Below are positions 1 to 7,427 of a stretch of DNA of 10,792 nt, piece after piece. A program made the translations under genes and the position numbers. The stretch covers positions 1 through 10,792 of the forward strand of contig DTZC01000044.1 of assembly GCA_012961565.1 (NCBI GenBank). The letters are read 5' to 3'. Source of the DNA: Dehalococcoidia bacterium (GTDB lineage: Bacteria; Chloroflexota; Dehalococcoidia; GIF9; UBA5629). Positions within the stretch are counted from its first letter, which is position 1; every line of letters starts with the position of its first letter. The notes below the pieces were generated by a model. It did no database searches, was not told the DNA's origin, and was given only the letters and a program-made list of their open reading frames with translations.

Positions 1-1018
1 CAATAACACCCTTCTCCAGCAGCGACGCCTTTTTCTCAAGTTCTGAGTACACGGTGGTTTCTTTGAGAATCTTAAGCGTCTCGATGCCGGCGGTCATAGC
101 TAGAGGATTCCCAGCTAGGGTACCAGCCTGATATACAGCACCTGAAGGGGCTACCATTTCCATAATGTCCTTTCTGCCGCCATAAGCCCCGACCGGTAAG
201 CCACCGCCTATGACCTTGCCTAGGCAGGTGAGGTCCGGGCTTATCTCATAAAGGCTCTGAGCACCACCATAAGCTACCCGAAAGCCGGTGATAACCTCGT
301 CGAATATGAGCAGGGCTCCTGACTCGAGGGTCAAGCGGCGGAGGCTCTCTAGGAAGTGGGAGTGGGGTAACACCACGCCCATGTTGCCGGCAACGGGTTC
401 AACTATTACGGCGGCGATTTCACTACCGTATTTACTGAAAAGTTCATTCACCGCTTGCAGATTGTTGTACGGTGCCCCCAGTGTTTCAGAGGTTACAGTA
501 GGAGGCACACCGGGGGAGCTGGGTATACCCAGTGTGGTCATGCCTGACCCTGCTTCGACGAGTAGCCCATCGGAGTGACCATGGTAGCAACCAGCGAACT
601 TCACCACCTTGTTCCTTCCGGTGAAAGCTCGCGCCAGCCGGATAGCGCTCATCGCTGCTTCGGTACCCGAACTGACGAAACGCACCATCTCCACAGAGGG
701 CATAGCCTCGCAGACCATCATCGCCAGCGTTGTCTCCAGTTCGGTGGGAGCACCGAAGCTCGTGCCGTGCTCTACTGCCTTTTTGATGGCTTTTATCACC
801 CTGGGGTGTGAATGCCCTAGAATGAGCGAACCCCAGGAGCACACGTAGTCGATGAATTCGTTGTCATTCTCGTCGCAAAGCTTTGAGCCGTGTGCCCGCT
901 TGATAAAAAGGGGAGTTCCTCCCACGGCTTTGAAGGCACGCACCGGGCTGTTAACACCGCCGGGCAGGTACTGTCGGGCTTGCGCAAACAGCTTTTCAGA
1001 ACGGCTGAAATGTTTCAT
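1..1018 (-). CDS. hemL: Glutamate-1-semialdehyde 2,1-aminomutase, C-terminus cut by window edge
   Basis: PLP-dependent cytosolic enzyme converting glutamate-1-semialdehyde to 5-aminolevulinate, the last step of the C5 route into tetrapyrroles. The reading frame is open from the ATG at 1018 to the left edge and gives 339 residues; the family is usually about 430, so roughly 90 C-terminal residues lie outside. Visible landmarks: [10 protein letters not shown] near residue 18, the phosphate-binding SSGTEA at 116-121, CYHGH at 144-148, the cofactor-contacting [10 protein letters not shown] at 238-247, and the Schiff-base lysine K268 in CLGKVIGGG (E. coli K265). The start follows the hemB stop by 10 bp, so it is the last visible gene of the cobA-hemD/hemB/hemL operon. 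No strong Shine-Dalgarno is seen, which suggests coupling to hemB translation. Identity is very secure; only the 3' end is unknown. Confidence 0.96.
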   Translation of the reverse strand, partial: MKHFSRSEKLFAQARQYLPGGVNSPVRAFKAVGGTPLFIKRAHGSKLCDENDNEFIDYVCSWGSLILGHSHPRVIKAIKKAVEHGTSFGAPTELETTLAMMVCEAMPSVEMVRFVSSGTEAAMSAIRLARAFTGRNKVVKFAGCYHGHSDGLLVEAGSGMTTLGIPSSPGVPPTVTSETLGAPYNNLQAVNELFSKYGSEIAAVIVEPVAGNMGVVLPHSHFLESLRRLTLESGALLIFDEVITGFRVAYGGAQSLYEISPDLTCLGKVIGGGLPVGAYGGRKDIMEMVAPSGAVYQAGTLAGNPLAMTAGIETLKILKETTVYSELEKKASLLEKGVI

Positions 1019-1028
1019 ATGGGGTTTA

Positions 1029-2009
1029 TTACATGCTGGTCAGCCAGTGAGCTGCCTCCCTGGCATAATAAGTTATGATGATATCGGCTCCAGCTCTTTT
1101 AATGGCAGTAAGGGTTTCTAGGACTATTCTCCTCTCGTCAAGCCAGCCTTGCTGGGCTGCTGCTTTAATCATGGCATATTCACCGCTGACACTGTAAGCG
1201 GCTAAAGGGTGGTTGAAGGTATCACGCACCTTCCGTATTACATCCAGGTAAGCCAAAGCTGGTTTTACCATCACCATATCGGCTCCCTCGGCGATATCCT
1301 GTTCCACTTCCCGCAATGCCTCCCGCCAGTTGGGTGGGTCCATCTGGTATGAGCGGCGGTCGCCAAACTGTGGCGCTGATTCAGCGGCTTCGCGGAATGG
1401 CCCGTAAAAGGCAGAGGCGTATTTTGCTGCATAAGCCAGTACGGGGACGCTCTGAAAGCCGTTTTTGTCCAGAGCCTGCCGGATTGCCCGCACTCTACCG
1501 TCCATCATATCTGAAGGGGCTACTATGTCCACACCAGCTTCAGCGTGAGATAAAGCTGTTTTAGTCAGTAGTTCCAGAGTCTTATCATTGTCCACATCAC
1601 CATCCACTATAACGCCGCAGTGACCATGGCTGGTGTACTCGCAAAGGCAGACATCGCTCACCACCAGCAGTTCAGGTGTTGTTTTCTTGATGGTGCGTAT
1701 TGCTTGCTGGATAACTCCATCGGGGTGATAAGCTGAGGAGCCGCTGTCATCTTTCCTCTGCGGTATGCCGAAAAGTATCACTGCCGGTATGGTTAGCCTG
1801 GCGATGCCTTCGACTTCTTGGGGCAACAGGTCTGGGGAACAGCGGCAGAGGCCGGGCATTGAGCTTATTTCCTGCCTTATTTTGCTGCCCTCGATGACAA
1901 AGAGAGGATAGACCAGGTCGTCAACTTCGACCTTGGTTTCTCGGACCAGTCTGCGCAGTGCTTCACTGCAGCGCAAACGGCGTAGTCGTGTTAGTGGAAA
2001 GCTGCTCAT
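1029..2009 (-). CDS. hemB: Delta-aminolevulinic acid dehydratase (porphobilinogen synthase)
   Basis: Condenses two 5-aminolevulinate molecules into porphobilinogen in the cytosol. The 326 residues match the usual family length. The zinc-binding cysteines C121, C123 and C131 lie in [13 protein letters not shown], so this is the zinc-type enzyme rather than the Asp-rich magnesium type. The two active-site lysines are K196 (in AAKYAS, the first Schiff-base position) and K249 (in MVMVKPA, the second). Near the N-terminus RLRRLR and the DLVYPLFV block are typical of the family. The ATG overlaps the TGA stop of cobA-hemD (ATGA, 2006-2009), indicating translational coupling. hemL follows 10 bp after the stop. 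Nothing is missing or broken. Confidence 0.97.
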   Translation of the reverse strand: MSSFPLTRLRRLRCSEALRRLVRETKVEVDDLVYPLFVIEGSKIRQEISSMPGLCRCSPDLLPQEVEGIARLTIPAVILFGIPQRKDDSGSSAYHPDGVIQQAIRTIKKTTPELLVVSDVCLCEYTSHGHCGVIVDGDVDNDKTLELLTKTALSHAEAGVDIVAPSDMMDGRVRAIRQALDKNGFQSVPVLAYAAKYASAFYGPFREAAESAPQFGDRRSYQMDPPNWREALREVEQDIAEGADMVMVKPALAYLDVIRKVRDTFNHPLAAYSVSGEYAMIKAAAQQGWLDERRIVLETLTAIKRAGADIIITYYAREAAHWLTSM

Positions 2010-3538
2010 TGTCTGCTCCTCCTTTCCCCCTGGAAATATTCTTCTATGGCTTGCACCAGTCCGAGCATCGTGTGCTCGGTAGCCACTATGTCAGCCGTTA
2101 GCCCTCTTTCTTGCAAAGCCTTGTGTGTATTAGGACCGATGCAGGCTAGCTTGGCTTGTCTTATGACCTGCCACCTCTGTCCCAGGATAGCCAGTAGGCT
2201 GCTCACCGTTGAGGCACTGGTGAAGGTGATTACATCGATCGTGCCTCGCAGCAACATCTGTTTTGCTTGTGAGATCGACCTGGTAGCGGCAACAGTTCTG
2301 TAAGCGGTCACCTGGTGAACTTCAGCTCCGAGCCGGGCAAGTCCCTCCACGAGTTCGTTGCCAGCTATGTCAGCGCGAGGCACAAGAACTCGATATCCAG
2401 CCATATCCTCTTTCCTGAGCCCGGCGACAAAACCTTCACTGGTATATCTTTCAGGCAGATAATCGGGGCGTATGCCTTTGCTCTCGAGAGTTCTAGCCGT
2501 GGCTGGTCCTATAGCTCCGACTTTAACGCTGGCAAGCCAGCGTGCATCCAGATTCAGGGCGCATAGCCTCTTCCAGAACAACTCTACAGCATTGACGCTG
2601 GTAAAGACTATCCAGCCATAGCTTTTTAGGTTCAGGACAGCGCGGTCAAGCTTCTTCCAAGAATGCGGCGGGACAATCTTTATTACGGGCATTTCCACCG
2701 GGATAGCTCCTCGCCCCAGAAGCAGCTGGCTCAGTTCTTTAGCCATGTCCTCGGCTCTGGTCACTAGGACTCGTTTGCCAAATAGGGGCAGGTTCTCGAA
2801 CCAACAGAGCTGGTCCCGAAGCCTGACAACTTCACCAACTACTATAACTGCTGGTGGCTCAAAGCTTTCTTCTCCGGCTCGATTGATTATATTGTCCAGT
2901 GTCCCGGTCACAGCCCGCTGCCTTGGACTGGTGCCCTGGCTTATCACTGCTACCGGGGTTGAGACTGGTCTGCCGTTCTGTATCAACTGCCTTACTATGT
3001 GTGCCAGATTCCCCATTCCCATCAGGATTACCAAGGTATCGCTGCCAAGGCTTGCCCTGCCCCAGGCTACAGTTGATCTGTCTTTGTCCGGGTCTTCGTG
3101 TCCAGTGACCACGGTGAAAGAAGAAGCTAGGCGGCGATGTGTTACCGGGATGCCAGCATAGGCTGGAACGGCATAGGCTGAGGAGACTCCAGGCACCGCT
3201 TCGAAGGGGATGTTGTTGGCAGCAAGAGCTTCTGCCTCCTCAGCCCCGCGACCAAGCACGAAGGGGTCACCACCTTTCAGTCTGACCACTCTCTTGCCTT
3301 CTCTGGCCTTGCTCACCATCAGGAGGTTTATTTGTTTCTGCTCTATAGTGTGGCAACCATCTCTTTTGCCCACGTATATTTTTTCAGCATCCGGGGAAGC
3401 AGCGTCAAGGAGCCTGTAATCAATCAACCGGTCATAGATGATGACATCGGCCTGGCGCAAGTATTCTAGCCCCTTCACCGTAATCAGGCTGGGTTCGCCC
3501 GGCCCTGCACCCACCAGATATACCTTCCCACGTTTCAC
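2006..3538 (-). CDS. cobA-hemD: Fused uroporphyrinogen-III C-methyltransferase / uroporphyrinogen-III synthase
   Basis: A 510-residue bifunctional protein. The N-terminal SUMT domain (about 4-245) methylates uroporphyrinogen III at C2 and C7 with SAM to give precorrin-2. It shows VGAGPG (9-14), YDRLI (35-39), [16 protein letters not shown] (86-101), VPGVSS (115-120), GIPVTHR (129-135) and the LMGMGNL SAM-pocket segment (172-178). The C-terminal HemD domain (about 254-505) closes hydroxymethylbilane to uroporphyrinogen [13 protein letters not shown] opens it, and [16 protein letters not shown] and ITFTSAS/CIGPNT are its usual blocks. The start codon is GTG at 3538, chosen because an AGGTG Shine-Dalgarno lies 7 nt upstream and because the first domain motif follows at once. 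First gene of the hem operon, coupled to hemB by an ATGA overlap. This fusion is known in several anaerobic lineages and commits flux to siroheme or cobalamin as well as heme. Confidence 0.95.
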   Translation of the reverse strand: MKRGKVYLVGAGPGEPSLITVKGLEYLRQADVIIYDRLIDYRLLDAASPDAEKIYVGKRDGCHTIEQKQINLLMVSKAREGKRVVRLKGGDPFVLGRGAEEAEALAANNIPFEAVPGVSSAYAVPAYAGIPVTHRRLASSFTVVTGHEDPDKDRSTVAWGRASLGSDTLVILMGMGNLAHIVRQLIQNGRPVSTPVAVISQGTSPRQRAVTGTLDNIINRAGEESFEPPAVIVVGEVVRLRDQLCWFENLPLFGKRVLVTRAEDMAKELSQLLLGRGAIPVEMPVIKIVPPHSWKKLDRAVLNLKSYGWIVFTSVNAVELFWKRLCALNLDARWLASVKVGAIGPATARTLESKGIRPDYLPERYTSEGFVAGLRKEDMAGYRVLVPRADIAGNELVEGLARLGAEVHQVTAYRTVAATRSISQAKQMLLRGTIDVITFTSASTVSSLLAILGQRWQVIRQAKLACIGPNTHKALQERGLTADIVATEHTMLGLVQAIEEYFQGERRSRQ

Positions 3539-3571
3539 AGGGCTACACCTCTTGTCAAGGCGATGATAACA

Positions 3572-3586
3572 CAGACCTCAGGTCTG
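3572..3586. promoter_or_regulatory. 15-bp perfect palindrome upstream of cobA-hemD, possible operator
   Basis: CAGACCT, one central base, then AGGTCTG: 7-bp perfect arms. It lies 34-48 bp upstream of the GTG start of the tetrapyrrole operon, in the 138-bp gap after the nitroreductase. Its position suits a repressor site or a small 5'UTR hairpin (6-bp stem, 3-nt loop). No T-run follows, so it is not a convincing terminator. The regulator is unknown and function is inferred only from symmetry and position. Confidence 0.35.
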
Positions 3587-3676
3587 CCCTGAAAATGAGA
3601 ACTCTGCTCTGGCATCTGCTCCATGGCACCGACGCCTATTTCCTCACATCAGCAAGCATCGAGCTGTTTTGCACCT

Positions 3677-4339
3677 CTAAAATCCATACCAGGTGACCAC
3701 AGTATCAAGCGGCACACGGTTGCTGCGAAACTTGTTTACCCTAGCCTCGGGATCAGGATAGCCGATGGCTAAGGCAAGAACCAGTTGCTTTGATTCGGGG
3801 ATGTTGAATAGTTTTCTTATCTCGTCAGGATAGCTAACCCCAGCGGCAAGGATAGTAGTTCCCAGCCCATAGTTTACTGCAGCTAAGGCTATCGTCTGAA
3901 TGACCAGACCGATGTTCAGCAATGCCCACTCACTGAGCCCCTTATCCGTGTAGACGATTATGGCATTAGGTGCCTCAAAAAAGCGATACATTTGGACAAA
4001 CCACCGCAGTTGTGCTTCGGTGTCATCACGGCTGATGCCCATCAACTGATAGATTTGAGCTCCCAGCTCCCGACGCCGCTCACGGTAAGGTGATGGCCAG
4101 TCGGGACGGGGGATGTCTGGGTATCTCTCATCTTGGGCTGCTGCCTTGGTGCCAAGTATATCTTTCAGCTCCTTCATGGCATCACCACCGATGATAGCGA
4201 ATTCCCAGGTCTGGGTGTTTGCCCAAGAAGGTGCTCGAAGTGCTGCCCTCATAACCTGGGTAAGGACCTCCTTGGAAACAGGGTCAGGTTTGTACGCCCG
4301 CACGCTGTACCTGGATTTGATTGCCTCGATGACATCCAT
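3677..4339 (-). CDS. Nitroreductase-family FMN oxidoreductase
   Basis: A 220-residue member of the FMN-dependent nitroreductase superfamily, normally cytosolic homodimers that use NAD(P)H to reduce nitroaromatics, quinones or flavins, or that act in specialised cofactor chemistry. The N-terminal FMN-phosphate motif is clear (IKSRYSVRAYKPDPV, residues 7-21), followed by RAPSWANTQTWEF (35-47) and the late FMN-binding/dimer region LGTTILAAGVSYPDEIRKLFNIP with LALAIGYPDPEARVNKFRS. The C-terminus (VPLDTVVTWYGF) is intact. The ATG at 4339 has a purine-rich GGGGGAA stretch about 10 nt upstream. It is 138 bp from cobA-hemD in the same direction and could be co-transcribed, although a 15-bp palindrome lies between. 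A BluB-like role in cobalamin lower-ligand synthesis was considered because of the neighbouring cobA, but I see no specific support. Substrate unknown. Confidence 0.88.
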   Translation of the reverse strand: MDVIEAIKSRYSVRAYKPDPVSKEVLTQVMRAALRAPSWANTQTWEFAIIGGDAMKELKDILGTKAAAQDERYPDIPRPDWPSPYRERRRELGAQIYQLMGISRDDTEAQLRWFVQMYRFFEAPNAIIVYTDKGLSEWALLNIGLVIQTIALAAVNYGLGTTILAAGVSYPDEIRKLFNIPESKQLVLALAIGYPDPEARVNKFRSNRVPLDTVVTWYGF

Positions 4340-4773
4340 TTTCTTAGTTCCCCCGGCTCGGTTTCTAAAGCGGCCCCGGTTCTATCCTGATTACACTGCA
4401 ACCTTGAGCCTCACCTCCCCAGTCTAACAAGGATGCAGTTGTCATGTTTTGTCTAAGTCGATAGTAATTAGACCAGTTAGGCTTTGGAGCCACACAGGGA
4501 GGTTTGGTCTGTGCGGTTTACCAGTCTCAATACATCTCGCTGCCCCGGAGATTATAATATAAAATGGCTGGCAAAATATACACGCCGGCGGCTTTTGGAC
4601 CAATGCCCACCTTTGGGAGGATAAAGTGGGCAGAAAAACAGTCTTTACACGATATCCTGACCTGCTGGACTATCCTTCAATGTAAGGGGCACTGTCTGTT
4701 TCCCCACATCTTCAGATAGCAGGATGAAGAGGTAGGTATAAGCATGGCAAAGAAGAGCCGGACGGTGGTGTTG
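4340..4773. other. 434-bp intergenic region between the phosphatidyltransferase and nitroreductase genes
   Basis: No convincing gene. It must carry the 3' end of the GRE operon and probably the nitroreductase promoter. Seen here: a self-complementary ATTATAAT at 4551-4558 that gives a perfect TATAAT -10 on both strands, but without a good -35 on either; imperfect inverted repeats around 4470-4510 (AGACCA with TGGTCT, and an inner GGCT/AGCC stem); and a longer hairpin at 4605-4631. A 51-codon plus-strand frame starts at 4564 just after the TATAAT but has no Shine-Dalgarno and no recognisable motif. No T-rich intrinsic terminator was found for either strand. Confidence 0.6.
4605..4631. repeat. 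Imperfect hairpin-forming inverted repeat in the intergenic region
   Basis: The left arm GCCCACCTTT (4605-4614) pairs with the right arm AAAGTGGGC (4623-4631) with one bulged base. The loop is GGGAGGAT, 8 nt. Neither strand has a U-run after the stem, so a rho-independent terminator is not supported. On the plus strand the purine-rich loop would expose a Shine-Dalgarno-like GGGAGG, but no good start codon follows. It could simply be an RNA-stabilising stem at the 3' end of the GRE operon transcript. Confidence 0.35.
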
Positions 4774-5346
4774 TTATTTGTTGGAGAATATCTTAGGGAA
4801 ATAGTCGAAAAGCAGATAGCGCACTCTCTTGTAGTCCACCACAACCCCGATAGCCAGTGCTGGTAATACTATATAAACAAATATCGTCAGGTCATACAAT
4901 GCCGCAATTGCAATCACTGCCAGTATGCTCGGAATTTCGAACCCGAGAAGAACCTTTGGCTGCCTTCTGAAGGCGAAAATGACGGTTACGGCTACAGCTA
5001 TCCATCCCAGCCCGGCTATTGTGGGAATCACTATATGTGACAGGGAGAAATAAGCTAGGGTGCAGAGGACGAGAAAAGCGTCTATTTCCGGGTCATATCT
5101 TCCCAGTTTGCCTTCGCCTCTTTCCCCGAGGTAGCGTCTGGCAAGCTTGCCGTCAAGAATGTCGGTTATGCCTCCGATTATTACCAGTATGACCACTGCT
5201 AGGTAAGCATCTTCGCCCACGAAGCTCAGAGAAAGGACTATCAGGCTGATGAATGCTCGACTTAAGGTCAAGAGATCGCCCAGTCTTTCCTTGAGTGAGG
5301 GGCGCTGATCCTCGGCAACCGAGTGCCCCTGTGCACTCCGGCTCAT
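4774..5346 (-). CDS. CDP-alcohol phosphatidyltransferase family membrane protein, atypical motif
   Basis: A 190-residue integral membrane protein of the family that transfers a phosphatidyl group from CDP-diacylglycerol to an alcohol (PgsA, phosphatidylinositol-phosphate synthase and relatives). Hydrophobic segments lie at about 31-60, 90-127, 136-150 and 152-171. The catalytic signature begins normally with D62, D65, G66, A69 and R70. The last aspartates, D85 and D89, come after 14 residues instead of the usual 12, and the usual glycine four residues before the third Asp is L81 (a glycine sits at 82). It is therefore a divergent member and the acceptor alcohol cannot be named. The ATG at 5346 lacks a clear Shine-Dalgarno, but no better start lies before the first membrane segment. 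It follows the split-barrel gene by 136 bp on the same strand and may be the last gene of the GRE operon. Confidence 0.83.
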   Translation of the reverse strand: MSRSAQGHSVAEDQRPSLKERLGDLLTLSRAFISLIVLSLSFVGEDAYLAVVILVIIGGITDILDGKLARRYLGERGEGKLGRYDPEIDAFLVLCTLAYFSLSHIVIPTIAGLGWIAVAVTVIFAFRRQPKVLLGFEIPSILAVIAIAALYDLTIFVYIVLPALAIGVVVDYKRVRYLLFDYFPKIFSNK

Positions 5347-5482
5347 GGCAGGACTATTCTATCATGTAATAGCTTATTCTCATAGCAGGATGCTACAGAA
5401 GGGCTGACGTGGGACAAATGTTGGTTGAAACCGGTAGGCAGTGACCTGATGGATTGGTGGCAAATGAACGGAGGTTCTTCCG

Positions 5483-6337
5483 CTAAAAGGTGGTCACAGG
5501 TTCCAGCTTGGTCTGCGGGTAAATTTGCTCTGGCTTGGGCGGCATTGGGCTGTAGACCCAGTCGACAGTGATACTGCCACATTGGACTCCGCCCACACGT
5601 TTTATTCCTTGGTAGATGCCACGCAGTAAGACGTCTTCCATATCGAATGACATACAGAAGAAAGCGACAGGCGCACCCTGGGGTATCGCCCTGATATCTT
5701 TACTAAATGCTGAAGTTGAGAAGATTATATGTTCACTGCCGCAGGTCTGAGCTTGAATAATAGGAATGATTATGGGATAGCCATCATTTTCTATGAAGGC
5801 GAGGAACTTCAGATTCGCCATCTTATTTATTAGCTGGCGTGTCCACAGGTTAAGCACCTCTTTCTTCGACTTACGGAGTGCCAGTCTCCTGGCAAGCAAT
5901 GTTTTTAGAGCCGCTTGAACTATATGTTTCATGGGCAAAAGCTCCCTGCCGTAATGCTCGATGAGGTCTAGGTAGTAGACCGTATGGATGCCGAAATAAG
6001 CGTTATAACGGAACATGGGCAGGTTGTTGAGCAGGTTGAACTCCTTGCCGCTTCGCTGGGTGTGGGTGAATTTGGCTTTACCGCGCCAAGTGTTCCTGTC
6101 CAGCGTCAAAATAAGAAAGCCGGTCTTCGGGTTTTTCTGGACGTTGACCTTGCTCAAGCCTTCGGCGAATTGTCCGAAGACTAACTCAGTGGGCGTGGTT
6201 GCTCGTAGTGTGGAAATCAGGGTGAGGTGTGGTAACCCCTCTTCGTTTACAGTAGCTAGAAGCCCCACCTTCATTTCGGGTTGGAAGCTCTCGATATCTG
6301 ATTGGGAAAAAGTCCTGTGTATATCCCGGTAGCTCAT
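5483..6337 (-). CDS. Tandem flavin split-barrel (PNPOx-like) protein
   Basis: A 284-residue protein with two regions resembling the pyridoxamine-5'-phosphate-oxidase-like split barrel. The first (about 23-92) contains KVGLLATVNEEGLPHLTLIS followed by a KNPKTGFLILT strand pair. The second (about 175-262) contains LKFLAFIENDGYPIIIPI, SKDIRAIPQGAPVAFF and a closing barrel strand. A helical, basic linker (about 130-172) joins them. Such barrels bind FMN, F420 or heme and often act as oxidoreductases or cofactor carriers; the ligand is not readable here. The start at ATG 6337 has AGGGGG 7 nt upstream and lies 15 bp after the activase stop, so co-expression with the GRE system is very likely. No signal peptide or membrane segment. 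I do not recognise a named family. Confidence 0.78.
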   Translation of the reverse strand: MSYRDIHRTFSQSDIESFQPEMKVGLLATVNEEGLPHLTLISTLRATTPTELVFGQFAEGLSKVNVQKNPKTGFLILTLDRNTWRGKAKFTHTQRSGKEFNLLNNLPMFRYNAYFGIHTVYYLDLIEHYGRELLPMKHIVQAALKTLLARRLALRKSKKEVLNLWTRQLINKMANLKFLAFIENDGYPIIIPIIQAQTCGSEHIIFSTSAFSKDIRAIPQGAPVAFFCMSFDMEDVLLRGIYQGIKRVGGVQCGSITVDWVYSPMPPKPEQIYPQTKLEPVTTF

Positions 6338-6352
6338 CTCACATCCCCCTTA

Positions 6353-7363
6353 TTAGTCTGTTATTCTGGTAGCACCTGTAGCTATTACGATTCTAGGGTC
6401 AACACCAGACAGCTTGGCGCATTGCTCCAGTTCCTGAATGGCAGCCCTGGTCATAAGCGGTGTATTGTCATATTGCCAGGCAATCCCCAGTCTTCGGTAC
6501 TTGTCTCGGCACAGATTATTAAAGGCGCACAGTTCCCATCGCTGGACGACACCTTTCAGGTTGTTGGCGATGAACATGCCCAGGCTGAGTATGTTTTCGC
6601 TGGTGGCAGTCGCCTCAGGGATAAGCGGCGTTCTAATCCAGAGCATTTTCTGTGGTGCCTGGTTCAAAATATAATCGCGCACGTGGAATAGATTATCGAA
6701 CACCTTCTGGTTATCGTGACCGGTAAAATTGTAGTGCTTTTCTGGATCTGCCTCTTTCAAATCAAATAAGACGATATCAGTGTGGGGCAACACTTCCTCC
6801 AGGGCTTTTGTGGAGCAGACACCACAGGTATCAAGTGCTGTGTTAATCCCTTTTTCCTTGAGTCGGGAGAGTAGTGCTGCGGCGAAATCGGGCTGCATCA
6901 TGGGTTCTCCACCGGAAAGGGTGACACCACCGCCGGACTTTTCGTAGTATGTCTGGTCTTTGGTCAGCTCGTCGAGAAGCTCATCTACGCTGACCCTTTT
7001 GCCTAGCAGCTCCATGGCATTTGCTGGACAGGTTTCAGCGCAGTCACCGCAGTTCGTGCAGACCTTGCGGTCAATGACAATTCCTTGCTCACTTTTGGTC
7101 AGGCATCCGAGCTGGCATGTTTTGATACAAGTGCCGCAGCCAATGCATTTGTTTTCCAGCCACTGTATCTGGGGTCCTGTAGCTATACTCTCCGGGTTAT
7201 GGCACCATAGGCAACGCAGCGGGCATCCTTTGAAGAACACGGTAGTGCGTATGCCGGGTCCGTCCTCAGTGGAGAACCGCTGTAAATGCACTATCATACC
7301 GCTCGGGGCTTGCTGTGTTTGGATTGGGGATGTGTCCTTAGTTATCGTTTTAACGTGGGACAT
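6353..7363 (-). CDS. Glycyl radical enzyme activating enzyme (radical SAM)
   Basis: A 336-residue radical SAM protein that uses a [4Fe-4S] cluster and SAM to abstract hydrogen from the glycine of the adjacent GRE. The radical-SAM cysteines C47, C51 and C54 lie in KGCPLRCLWCHNPES, preceded by the family's RFSTEDGPGIRT (29-40). Between the first motif and the barrel are two ferredoxin-type cluster sites: C73/C76/C79/C83 (plus C87) and C102/C105/C108/C112. This insertion is typical of activases for non-PFL GREs (dehydratases, decarboxylases, arylsuccinate synthases) and absent from classical PflA. The SAM-binding GGE motif is at SGGEP (150-154) and DTCG follows later. The ATG at 7363 has AGGA just upstream; an internal M23 is possible but less supported. 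It starts 64 bp after the GRE stop, so one operon. Confidence 0.95.
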   Translation of the reverse strand: MSHVKTITKDTSPIQTQQAPSGMIVHLQRFSTEDGPGIRTTVFFKGCPLRCLWCHNPESIATGPQIQWLENKCIGCGTCIKTCQLGCLTKSEQGIVIDRKVCTNCGDCAETCPANAMELLGKRVSVDELLDELTKDQTYYEKSGGGVTLSGGEPMMQPDFAAALLSRLKEKGINTALDTCGVCSTKALEEVLPHTDIVLFDLKEADPEKHYNFTGHDNQKVFDNLFHVRDYILNQAPQKMLWIRTPLIPEATATSENILSLGMFIANNLKGVVQRWELCAFNNLCRDKYRRLGIAWQYDNTPLMTRAAIQELEQCAKLSGVDPRIVIATGATRITD

Positions 7364-7427
7364 GGTATCCTATCGCCTCTACGGAAATTGACGCTAAGCT
7401 ATTGCTCCGCGCCATAGCCGGTGATTC

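Noticed and set aside
486..842. 118-codon minus-strand open frame within hemL in another frame
   Set aside because: The hemL frame carries all catalytic motifs; this one is an out-of-frame shadow.
2745..3161. 138-codon plus-strand open frame inside cobA-hemD
   Set aside because: Antisense shadow of the SUMT domain coding sequence.
4686..4705. GGGG/CCCC pair that might be a terminator after the phosphatidyltransferase gene
   Set aside because: Only a four-pair stem with a 12-nt loop and no U-run on either strand.
4564..4719. 51-codon plus-strand frame just after TATAAT
   Set aside because: No Shine-Dalgarno, no recognisable domain and no -35 at the right spacing.
4744..4866. 40-codon plus-strand frame with an AGAGG sequence upstream of its ATG
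   Set aside because: Most of it is antisense to the end of the phosphatidyltransferase gene, and no motif is seen.
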